Source: Wuchereria bancrofti (Eukaryota; Nematoda; Chromadorea; Rhabditida; Onchocercidae). From it: a stretch of DNA of 64,000 nucleotides. The first letter of the stretch is position 1. Each line of letters starts with the position of its first letter. The stretch spans positions 21,158,779-21,222,778 of the forward strand of contig SSBO01000012.1 in the NCBI GenBank assembly GCA_005281725.1, read 5' to 3'. The notes under the pieces are model-generated. The model saw nothing but the letters and a program-made list of their open reading frames with translations. It ran no database searches and was not told the DNA's origin. The translations under genes were made by a program, and so were the position numbers. This document shows positions 16,154 through 26,942 of the stretch, in pieces.

Positions 16154-17518
16154 ATCAAATGTTGAGAAGAATTGAGAAAATAGGTAAGAAAGGAAATGAA
16201 AGGAAGATGACTAATCAATCATCTGTTATTAGGAACTAACTACTCGGTACTACGAGTTGAAATATTCCTTCAGCATGACTAATAAAGAGATGGATAATCC
16301 AGAAAAGTTTAAAAGAGAGAGAGAGAGAGATTTCTCTCTCAAAAAGAAGAGGGAAAGGGAAGGAGGAAGAGAAGGAAGAAGGAAGAAGAGTTAAGATTGA
16401 AATACGGATAATACAGGGACAGCTGCTACTGCTACTATTACTGATGCTACTGCCATTGATGCTTAGACGAGAATTACTGCTGTTGCTATTACTACTACTA
16501 CTAAATTCATTTATTATTACTACCACTATCAAATTATTTCCTTTCATTAACTTTTAAATTATCACTATTATACACAATTATCACTATTTGAAATTTAGTT
16601 TAATTAAGATAGTATTCCTTTTACAATTAATTAATTAATGTTTAATCTCAAATGCATCCATTTTCAATAATTCTTTTTAAAAATTACTTTAAATTATTTC
16701 CTTTCGTGCTATTCTATATTATTAAACAGTAAGCAGAGATCCAATGAATCGATCAATTGATCGATCGATCAATTAGCATTCATATGAAATACTTTTGACA
16801 AGCTTATCTGATGTGATTTGATAAGATCGATTGATTACGGTAGCTTTGAATATTTAAAATAGTCGATGCTAATTAGTAACACTTACATAAATGATTTTAC
16901 TAATGTTAAAATATAATGAGTTAATTTATGTATTTATTCAATTGTGAAATTACTAATATAAAATATACAATTAAGTTTTCACTAAAAGCATTGAAGAATA
17001 AAAATATTGAAATCTTTTCATAAATATAAATGTGATAGAAGAAAACTTTCTAATATTTCATTAATTTTCACATTAACCAATTAAAAATTTCAAAATTATT
17101 AATTTTTATCAAAAGGAAAAAAAAAATAATGCATTTTTCAGATTTTGAGGAAGAGAAAAGCCTTATAAAAAAAAAAAAAAATGCGATTTACAATTGTTCA
17201 GAAATAATAGTATCTTCTTTCTCTTTTTTCTCTTTCCCTCTCTTTTCCACTTTGTCTTTCCCATTTCTTTTTTATTTTAAAATGCACTTTCTAACTCAGT
17301 TTCTTTTCGTTGAAATGGGATGCTTCATTACTTAAACTTTTCTTTTTCCAACATTTTTCAATTCTTTATGAATTTTCAATGCTATACCATTTACTTACCA
17401 ATCATTTTCATACCACAAAATTCGAGTTCTTTTTTTTTTTTAAATACTTTCAAAAAGTCATTTCTAGAAATAAACTTGAAAATAAAATTTCATTAATTTC
17501 TATTAAATATGGATTTTT
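15791..17518. other. Intergenic, low-complexity DNA downstream of the kinase
   Basis: The kinase 3' end has a candidate AATAAA near 15967. Further on are a (CA)n microsatellite, a GA tract at about 16315-16330 followed by GA-rich sequence to 16390, CTG/CTA-type triplet runs at about 16420-16500, and CGATCAATTGATCGATCGATC palindromes near 16750. No gene is supported. Confidence -1.
16097..16155. repeat. (CA)n microsatellite
   Basis: Interrupted then pure CA dinucleotides (ACATACACATACATACACAC followed by an uninterrupted CA run). Useful as a polymorphic marker; no coding role. Confidence -1.
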
Positions 17519-18149
17519 AGCGTATTGATAATCTGAGGGTAGCGCACTGATAATCTAAGGATAACGTGCTGATGATCTGAGGACAACGTACTGATAATCT
17601 AGGGATAACGTACTGATGATCTGAAAATAACGTACTGATAATCTAGGGATGACGTACTGATAATCTAGGGATAACGTACTGATGATCTGAGAATAACGTA
17701 CTGATAATCTAAGAATAGCGCACTGATAATCTGAGGATAACGTGCTGATAATCTAGGGATAACGTACTGATAATCTAAGGATAACGTGCTGATAATCTAG
17801 GGATAACGTACTGATAATCTAAGGATAACGTACTGATGATCTGAGGATAACATACTGATAATCTAAGGATAGCGCACTGATAATCTGAGGATAACGTACT
17901 GATAATCTGAGGATAACGTGCTGATAATCTAGGGATAACGTACTGATAATCTGAGGATAACGTGCTGATAATCTAGGGATAACGTACTGATGATCTGAGG
18001 GTAGCACACTGATAATCTAAGGACAACGTATTGATAATCTGAGGGCAGCGCATTGATAATCTAGGATAACGTACTGATGATCTGAGGATAACATACTGAT
18101 AATCTAAGGATAGCGCACTGATAATTTGAGGATAACGTACTGATAATCG
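17519..18149. repeat. 22-bp minisatellite, about 28 units
   Basis: Consensus unit GATAACGTACTGATAATCTA plus GG, repeated head to tail over about 630 bp with substitutions (GAT/AAT, GTACT/GCACT/GTGCT, CTAG/CTGA/CTAA) and one 21-bp unit near 18060. Variant units alternate in a patterned way, suggesting higher-order duplication of several units. Because 22 is not a multiple of three, open frames through it are artefacts. Confidence -1.
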
Positions 18150-19301
18150 TGGAAGATTGCAATAGCAATTAGACTTAATAATTTCTGTTTGTGATTAACA
18201 AATATTATAGCAATAGCTACGGTTTAATAAAACATAAATTTTATCAAATAAATAAAATATATTCTATTCATAATTCGTATTAGAAACGAACTCATTAATA
18301 TGTGACTCTAATAAAGTATTAAATTCAATTCCTTAAGTTGTTGAAAAGTAAATCGATTAGCAATCATCAAATAATTGTAGTAAATAACATATATGATAGC
18401 TAATTTGTATTTAATAAGCACTTGTTGATTTTAAAATAATTTCAGATTTATGACATTTTTAAAATATTACTTGAATTTTTGAAATTATTGATATCTTTTT
18501 TTTTTTTTGATTTATTCTCTTGTATAAAGTCAACAGATATTTGAAAGATTTGAAAAATGTTGATATTTTTTTTTTCCGAAATTGAAAATTTTTCATCAAA
18601 TAAATAGTAGGAAAAAAAAGCTTATATATATTTATTTATTTTTATTTGCGAACATTTACAGAAATTATTCTGATAATAATGAAATTCTTATCGATTTCTT
18701 TTTTCTTTTCTTTTTTATACCCAAAACGGACAAATCTATTAATTTAATTTAATGTTTTATTATAAATTTTGATTTAATTATCCCAATTTTTCCTCTTTTC
18801 TTTCTTCAAAATTTTTTCATCATCGAAATATTTTCGTTTTTGTAAATGAAAATTAACTAATTACGAATGGTATTGCAGATTAGCTAACTTTTACATAGCT
18901 GAAAATATATTAACTTCACTTCATATAAAACAATTTCCAACTGACGCAAAGAATTGTTACAGCTAATGCTTTGCACTCTCGAGAATCTCTCAATTACTTA
19001 TCTATTAGTGAGGATGCTCGAGAGTGGCTTACATTATTAGCAATGTGATTAGAAACTCCCTGAAAGAGTAATATCAAATGGTTTCAAATGTTTAACAAAT
19101 ATTTCTTATCGATTATTACTTTCAAACGTTAAATAAATTTTATCTTTTTTTTTTTTTAAAGTAATTCGTCTTTCTTTTTTTTTCTTAGCTTGTAATCAGA
19201 TAATCTTATTCTGATAGATTTTGAATTAATCAATTAATCAGATTTCTTCTCCTGTCAACATATTTGTGCTGTCACATTGTCTCCTGTCACAAATCTAAAC
19301 G
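18150..19301. other. Upstream region of profilin
   Basis: AT-rich DNA with poly-T tracts and one clear hairpin (18962-19041, listed separately). The last 60 bp before the profilin ATG contain pyrimidine-rich sequence and repeated CTGTCAC, but no obvious TATA box. Confidence -1.
18962..19041. ncRNA. Candidate microRNA-type hairpin
   Basis: The 80-nt segment folds on itself. The outer GCTAAT pairs with ATTAGC. After a small internal loop CACTCTCGAG pairs perfectly with CTCGAGAGTG. One mismatch and one bulge later, ATC-CTCA pairs with TGAGGAT. The loop is about 16 nt. The size, loop and imperfect stem match animal pre-miRNAs, and the stem is much GC-richer than its surroundings. It lies about 260 bp upstream of profilin. 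I do not recognise a known mature sequence. The complementary strand folds equally, so strand is unassigned. Confidence -1.
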
Positions 19302-21017
19302 ATGTCCTGGGCAGATTTAGTTAATAATAATTTGGTTGGCTCTGGTAATGTATCTAAAGCTGCAATTTGTGGTTTTGATGGATCAATTTGGGGAAAGTCC
19401 GATAATTTTAAGGTAATAAATTTAGTTTTTTTTTTTTAAATTTTTTTAAAAAATTTAAGAAATTTGTTAGTTACTACAAATTTTACCATATCGTATTATC
19501 ACCATATCAAGCTGTTCAGTGATATAAAATTCATGAAACCTTCAGCAGTTTCATCTAAAACTTTACTTTTAATTATATTTAATTTGTTGACATCATATTT
19601 GTCATAAAATTTCATTATTTTCTGTGGTTTATCATTTTCACATGTCAAAGTGTTATTTATTGCCAATTAATTTTCTTGCTTAATTATGAGTTTATGTAAA
19701 AAGCTTAACAAATTTCATTTATAGGCTAATTTATAAGTTAAATCAATGTGAAAGAAAAAAAAAAAGTGAAATTAGGAATTTTAGAAAAGATCGATTATAT
19801 TTAGGACAAAAGAAATTGAAAGATTAGAAATTATCAGTAAAACTATTTTCTAAGTATGCTATGAATGCAACAAGTTTGATCAATAAATTTTAAATCTTTC
19901 AAACGATCATAAAATCAAAATTGTTAAAATCTTTTTTTTTTTTTTTTTTTTAAAAAAACAATTAATACCAAAAAGTTTTTGCAACTTCTTTAAGCTATTT
20001 CTTCCTAACATAATGTAATGTAAAGTAATAAATATCCGATTGAAGAAGTAAAATAAAGTATGATGGATAAGTAGATGAAGAGAGAGAGAGAGAGGGAGAG
20101 AGAGAGAAAGAAAGAATTAAAAGTTAATTGAAAGTAGTGACTTTTGAACTATCCGAATTAATGACAGCTATAATAAAATTTTAATCAAAAAAAATTTTTT
20201 TACTAATTAAATTTAAACTTAACTAAAGTAAGATTTGTTGAAAAGAAAAAAAAAAGTGGAATAGTAAAAAAGATAAAAGAAAACAAATAAATTGAAGAAA
20301 GAAAAAAGTTTGTCGGTAATTTATTCTTACTAATTACAATGGCATTGTAATTATTTAGTAACAAAGTAAACAAATATAATAATAGTTAAATAAATATTTT
20401 CGAGAGTAAAAAAAAAAGACCAATCAAAAAATTAGAAATTTCAGTTAGAGCAAACGGAAGCTACAGCAGCCGGAAAAGGATTCCAGAATAAGGATGCCTT
20501 ATTGGGAACGGGTATGAAATTTGAGGGAGAGAAATATTTCGTACTACAAGCTGATGATGAAAGAATTATTGGTAAAAAAGGATCAACCGGGTTTTTCATC
20601 TATAAAACTGGACAAGGTAAAACAATTACTTATTCATATATTTCAATTAATTTTATACAAATTTAATTTCAAATAGAAATATTTTTTGTGAAATATAAAA
20701 AGACAAAAATATTTAGCAAAATTGTTTTTTTTTTTGTAAAATTTATTATTATTCAAATTGTTACATTTCTTTTTTTTTTTTTTGAATCCATTTATCTTTT
20801 TTAATCATTTCTATTAGTTAATTTAAAATCTTTTGAAATTAAATTCCTTCTTATTTTTTTTATGAGAAAATAAACTTTTTTTCTTAGCAAAATTTTATGA
20901 TTATAATTTTATTTTTTAGCAGTGATAATTTCAATATACGAAGATGGCGTACAACCAGAACAATGCAGCAAAACAACAGGAGCACTTGCTGATTATTTTA
21001 AAAGCATAAATTATTGA
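19302..21017 (+). CDS. pfn: Profilin (126 aa)
   Basis: Three exons: 19302-19412, 20445-20616 and 20920-21017 (TGA). Profilin binds actin monomers, poly-proline proteins and phosphoinositides to control actin assembly in the cytosol. The N-terminus MSWADLVNNNLVGSGNVSKA followed by AICGFDGSIWGKSDNF is the classic profilin start, with the aromatic residues that contact poly-Pro. The middle exon has GTGMKFEGEKYFVLQADDER and IIGKKGSTGFFIYKTGQ, matching the actin-binding half. The last exon ends TTGALADYFKSINY, the C-terminal helix. The length equals that of other nematode profilins. AATAAA at 21238-21243 is a likely polyadenylation signal. A possible alternative terminal exon lies at 21504-21610. 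Confidence -1.
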
Positions 21018-22313
21018 ATGAATGATAATTTTGTTATTATCTATGTTCTTTTTTTTTTTTTGTTTGGTTAGTAATTTTTTCAATTCTTGTCATTTTTTAC
21101 AATCATTGTCACTAATTAGTATCAATTAGTGTCACAGCCATTAAGTCACTTTATAATTTCATCATTTTATAAACTTTATAATTCAAATTTTAAAATTAAC
21201 TAATATAAATGTCTTCGAAAGATAATGTATGACAATTAATAAAAGCATTCAGAATTGAAGGACAAATCAATTTTTTCCTATTTACATTAGTTACTAAAAT
21301 TTAAAATAATTCTTTTTAAATTTTAAAAAAGAGAAAAAATGAAAATGAATAAAAGAATTCAGAGGAATTCATTAAAAGAAAAAAAAAATTTGAGAATTTA
21401 AAAGATCAAACGATAGATTATTTAGATATATAAAATGCTTTTAAGACTATTAAAATATATAAAATACGTTTATTGTTGCTAATTTAATTTATTTAAATTT
21501 CAGATATGGGTGCCTTACTTATTGCTGCGTTACGCCATTGTTCCACACGTACGTTTGAGCAGCTTCCCGTGAAGACAATCTGTGCTCAATGCTGCATTTC
21601 CATTGGATAATTACAATTTCATTTATTATGATTATAACTATGCTATCAATATCTGTGCTTGTTTCAAATTATACTTCGTTATGTGCAAAAATGTGAAAAA
21701 TTGAAATTAAAAAATCTAAGTTTATTTTTTTTTATGAAATTTTAGCAAGTTAATATTTCAATTCAATTTTAATTTTGTATTCATTTCTTGAATGTAAAAA
21801 GGCATTTATTTCTTATTTTCAAATTCATCCAAGCATTTCATGCAAATTCTATTTAATTTTATGAATGAATAAATAAAAGCAAATTAATCGGTAAAATTTT
21901 TAAAATGAAATTCCAATCTTTTTTTATTTTGAATTGTTATTGAAGAAAGAATTTCAAATGTACATCAAAGCAATCTAAATTCATCTGTGTAATGTATGAT
22001 AAGAACAATATCAGATACGATAAGGATAAATTGATAACAAACAAAATAAATGAAAAAATGCATAGAAATGAAATTATTTAACAATTATTATTTTTTTTAT
22101 ATTAATAAAAGTTACAATGATTGAATGTAAACATTTGCTTTTCTTATCATTTATGATACAATTAAATGCAAATTTAAAAATAATCATGAGCAAAGAAGAT
22201 AGCAATTTTTTAAAAATTAATTTGAATATCTAAAAAAAAAAAAATTTTTTTCTTAATTTATCATTTGTTGAAATTTACATCAATAATGAGAAGAGTAATT
22301 TCTTTGCTGTAGA
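21018..22313. other. Region between profilin and the next gene
   Basis: Contains the profilin 3' flank, a GC-richer island at 21504-21610 (listed separately) and otherwise AT-rich DNA with no supported gene. Confidence -1.
21504..21610 (+). CDS. Possible alternative last exon of profilin
   Basis: After a good acceptor (TTTAAATTTCAG) there are 107 nt that join in phase to profilin exon 2 (20616, one base left over). They encode DMGALLIAALRHCST, then a Cys-containing end (CAQCCISIG) and TAA. This would replace the profilin C-terminal helix with an unrelated 35-residue tail. The island stands out in GC content. It lies beyond the AATAAA used by the standard isoform. It could instead be a separate noncoding RNA or an unrelated exon. 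Confidence -1.
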
Positions 22314-25286
22314 ATGGTTGTATTCCATCAAATGTAAGCAAATTTAAATAAATTAATCAAATTCTTTAAAATGTTTATTTTAGATGTTAAATGAGTATTA
22401 ATCTCGTTTTTTCTTCCTATTTCTTTCTACTTATTGGTTTTAACACATTCATTTATTATTTTAATTCCGTTTTTTTTTTTTTCATTTTTGAATAAATTTA
22501 TTGTTATTATAATTTTTATTAAAATTTAGCATAATTTACTTACATACTTCATTTTATTAGGCATAGTGGCAAATTTTATCGTTCAGTACGATTTATACTA
22601 CGTCGTAAGCCATGTCTCTATCTAACAGGCATTTTATCTTTAAGTACCATAATTCTTGCTTTGTTACTTCTTGGTGCTATAATACTTTACAATTCATCGG
22701 TGGTTCGTTTCAATTTTTTTAAAATAGTAAAAGAATTATAAAATGTCTTTTATGAAATGCACTGATACATATATTTGCAATAGAAATTTATTGAAAATTA
22801 AATCAGATGAAAAATTTTTGTCATCAATTTTCTCATCTGCACCATTTGTCATCTTTTAATTTATTTCTTTCTTTTTATCCTTTTAGTTTAATTTTTTATA
22901 TATTTCAAAACTAAGAGCAATTTTTTTCATTATGAAATTTACTATTTTCAGCGTGAATTACGTGTTGCACGTCGAGAAGAGAAAATTCTTGCACGTTATA
23001 TAAATCGAATTGATTTCTTTCATTGCAGTTATAATTTCAGTTCAGAAGCTGATATTGTAAATTTGTTATGAAAATAAAAAAAAGAAAAAAAGTGTAACAA
23101 GAAATTGATATAATTTTAAAATAGAATTATTTTAAAACAAGAAGAAGTAGTATTAGTCTAAAATATTATGAATAGATATGAAAAGAATTATTTCCGGATA
23201 TCATTATCGGATATTATTACATTTTTCTAACAAATGTAGTAAACATCATCTTACATTTTCTATTCTATTTAAAAGAATTTCAAAAAAAAAAAAAAAAATT
23301 GTTGAATTTTATTTAAATTCTTTAGGAGCAATGTAATGCATGTGGTGATGCTTCAATCGTTCATCTACCAGTGAGAACATTAACCAATCTTGATGTAACA
23401 TGTGTTGATTTAAATCATTGGGTAATAAATTTAATTCGAATTTATTAAATTAAATAAATGATTCGAGTATATCCGAAATATTCACAATAATTTTATTTTT
23501 ATTATCATTTAATTTCAATAACAATTTTAATTTTAACATCATTTAAAGATAGAATAATCTTTAAGATAAAATAAAATATGCAACATATGCTTTTTCAGAA
23601 TGTCAAAATTGAAATAACATTTAGTAAATGATTGATAGCTTGCTAGTGATAAAATGCATGCCTGCACATGCTGCATGCAGATTTATGAGAACTTTTAATG
23701 TAATTAATCATTCTAACATATTTCTGAAATTATCTCTTTTGCATACACAACTGAAAATGTATTCCGGTTGATCCGGTTACAATTGTTGTATATAAATTAA
23801 ACATTTTACATATAATAGTTGAAAGAGTTAAACTCTAAATATTACAATTATTTTCAATCTTTCACCTTCACTATCAACTAGTTGTCACATTAATTATCAT
23901 TAATTGAATAAATATCTCAAATTGCAATTAATTTTTCTTTAAAAGAGAAAAAACGAAAATTTGCAAAATTTATCAAATTTTTTTCAACAGTTCTATTTAT
24001 TATATGAATAGAAATATTAGAATTATCAAATGTTTTTGTAATAAAAAATTGCTTATCGATGAAATCTAATTGTTTTTATAAGAATGTTAATTAGAGATTT
24101 TATAAAATTATTGAAATTAATTCAGAATAAAATAGAAAAAGTTTATGATTAGAAGATGAATAATTTTTTTTTTTTCAAATTATCTAATGAATGATTAAAC
24201 TAATCTCAAAAATTTCATAATTTTAAATCATTTTGTTGACAAAAAATTTCAGAAATTATAGACAGAGTTATTATATGTGTACATTATTTCTTTTTCTAGA
24301 ATTCTAAATTATCTATCTGAAAGTTCTCGAATTCACAAATTTTTTTTCAGATATGATTGAGAAATTTTCTTCTATTTAAACATAAACAAATTTATTTATT
24401 TGTTGGACAAAAAATTGCAACTAATTACTTATTGAATGTTACAATAATATAATTTATAAAATAAAACAAAAGAAAAAAGAAAGACATTATTTAATAATTA
24501 TAAAATTTTAGGCAAAATGTTTTGATGAAAATGTGGAATGTAACAATTTAGCAAATTTACCTTACCAACAATGTGAAGGATTACGAGGTATTCCAGTACG
24601 TGAAAGTGAAGCTATTTCAAGTGACTTATTTGTTAAGGTATTTTAAATTTTGTTTATTTGATGTGAAAATTTTTAAAATGAATATTTATCCTAAATGTCT
24701 TCAACATTTGCACTATTTTAAACTCAAATAATTCGCAATTATCTTTTGTATATTTAAATCCCAAAAAAAAACTAAAAATTCTTTCATTATTTATATTTGT
24801 TACAATACAATTAATTTAATATTTTAGTCTTTTCATGTTTAATTCATTGCAATTATAAAAATATGAAATTAAAATTGGTTGAAAGAAAATGAAAATAATT
24901 AAAATTTTTAGCTGCTTACAGCAAATATCACAATGTTAATGAATGAAACAGTTGTGTCACAGCAAATTGTTGCGCTTTGTCCAAGATGTCACTTTTTTGG
25001 CAGACCATATCAATCGTATCACTTTTTTTTTTAATTAGAAATGATGAACATTTTGTTTAGAAAAAAAAAGTAATAAAAAATATTCATTTTTGTATTTTTA
25101 AATAAAAACTACAAGAGTTTAAGATAAGTGAAAATTTTTCCTACAAATTAAACTTTAATTAAATTTTAAAATTTAAATTTTAGATCTATGGGTACATGTG
25201 TTCAAAAATTACGTACAATGCGCCCTGGTTGGCCAATGCAATTTCAATGGTGTGACTGGTATCAACCTTCTGATGGATGTATTTGA
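22314..25286 (+). CDS. Membrane-anchored, Cys-containing protein, uncharacterised (231 aa)
   Basis: Seven exons: 22314-22333, 22561-22702, 22952-23056, 23326-23421, 24512-24637, 24912-25015 and 25184-25286 (696 nt). The first coding exon is only 20 nt (MVVFHQ plus two bases) and joins in phase to HSGKFYRSVRFILRRKPCLY. This is followed by a single strong hydrophobic segment (residues about 28-50) preceded by Arg/Lys, i.e. a signal anchor with the C-terminus outside. The ectodomain has about a dozen Cys, including QCNACGD, CFDENVEC and CPRCHFFGRP, and N-glycosylation motifs (NFS, NIT, NET). It ends QWCDWYQPSDGCI. The donor of exon 2 is GTTCGT or the in-frame alternative GTGGTT three bases earlier. 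This looks like a nematode type II surface or secretory-pathway protein; I do not recognise the family. Confidence -1.
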
Positions 25287-26942
25287 ATTATTCAAAAAAA
25301 AAAAGCTTACTTTTTTTGTTTCAAATTGTATTGTTGAATTATTTAAGGAACCATTTAATCAGTTAAAAATTTAAGATAAAATTTTTCATCAACAAACAAT
25401 GCACTTGAAAAATTGATAATGCTTTATTTATCGGAAACTTTCTTCTCCTTATTCAAATTATGAAAATTTCTTTTATTCTATTAAATGTATTTTTAAGTGA
25501 ATGATAATTTAAAAAATGTTTCATGATATTGACCTGATAAGATAACAAATTATTATTGAAATGATTCGTTCTCTTTGGTAAATTGTCGATTTTAAGTATA
25601 CGATTACACTCTCTCACATTACTTTAAGTATAAGTAATGAGGAATAAGTTAGAATTTATAGGAATAGAAAATTCCTTTCATCCAGAAGTACCATGAAATT
25701 TCTAGCAATTTATGCTTTCTTAAATTTTTATAAAAAAACTGCAATCATTTTTACTTGTACGATTTTATTTATTCAAAAAAAAAATTTTTTTTTTGAATGA
25801 TAACAGAATACTTACAATTTATTTCGAATTAGTAGTATTTCTTAATTTTTCAAATATTTCAATTTCTAGACGTTTAATTTAACAATAACTTTTAATATCC
25901 TTTAAAATTGTCTAAAATTTTTTTTAAAAAATAAAAATTGATTTTTGCATAATTGTGATGCAACAGTAATGCTAACATCTAATTTAAATATTTTACTTGA
26001 ATATTTTATACCTAGTATTTGATATGAACTATTTCAAATTTAAAAACAGAGCAGTTATCGATCGGATGGTTGACTTTCAAATTTCATTTCTACTATTCCT
26101 TAATTTAATACTATTTTGTGACAGTGCACTATTATATTCTGGAATTATTGAACATAACAGGCAGTTTGTATGTGTCAAATTTTTTTTAATGAATTTTATG
26201 CTTTAACTCTTTGTACATTTATTTCCAAAAAAGAAAAAAATGGTAATAAACATGTTTTAGGTAAAAAATTAAAACATTCAATAGTTGTATTGTTATTCAT
26301 TATTTTCTTTATGTTATCAAGTAATTGAGTTAATAATTTCCAGAAACCTTATTTTGCTAGAAATTATTATTTGACAATTAATCATAATGTGAAATCTGAA
26401 TTATCAACAAAATGATCGAAATAGAAATTCCGGAAAGAAACTAGAACAAAAATCACTTTTCATTATCAAGAATGTACATATCCTTATCATTTGTTAGCTT
26501 TATTTTTATTCATGCTAATAAATTTATTGCTAAATACAAATTTTAGTGAATTTCAAAAAGAAAAAAAAAAAAGAAAAATGAAAAGTACTGAATTTCTTAT
26601 GTAAAATGAAGAAAATGAAAATTTTAAACGGATGATAATTGGATGAGAAAAAGATGCAATTAGAAAATTGACGATGAAATTTAATGATGCAAACGATCTA
26701 ACAACGAAAATGAGACATTAGAAAATTGAAATTCAAATGTATAACTACTACTTATTCACCAATTTCAAGTTGTTGGCACAAATACCAATTATTTATACAT
26801 ACACCGTGTGCACCAAATAATTACGAACACTTATCGTTTCCTTTTGATGATTAGAATCAAATGAATTGACACAACTAACCTATTTTTGGATGCAGTGAAA
26901 TTTGAATGGTTGACAGACAGTTACACAACGCACTCTTTGACG
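25287..26942. other. Intergenic, with one signal-peptide-like orphan ORF
   Basis: AT-rich. At 26066-26167 an ATG begins MVDFQISFLLFLNLILFCDS, which looks like a signal peptide, and the frame meets a GTATGT donor in phase 0. No following exon fits: the acceptor at 26898 gives a stop. Left as an unconfirmed candidate first exon. Confidence -1.

Noticed and set aside
16236..16547. 103-codon Ser-rich ORF on the minus strand
   Set aside because: The Ser/Asn runs come from CTG/CTA and GA simple repeats; no splice context or conserved motif.
17819..18007. 62-codon ORF with repeating amino-acid pattern
   Set aside because: It is the 22-bp minisatellite read in rotating frames.
17519..18149. CRISPR-like array
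   Set aside because: Units are contiguous with no spacers of unique sequence, and the genome is eukaryotic.
26795..26850. ACACCGTGTGCACC-type sequence resembling a transposon end
   Set aside because: No matching inverted copy or transposase found nearby.
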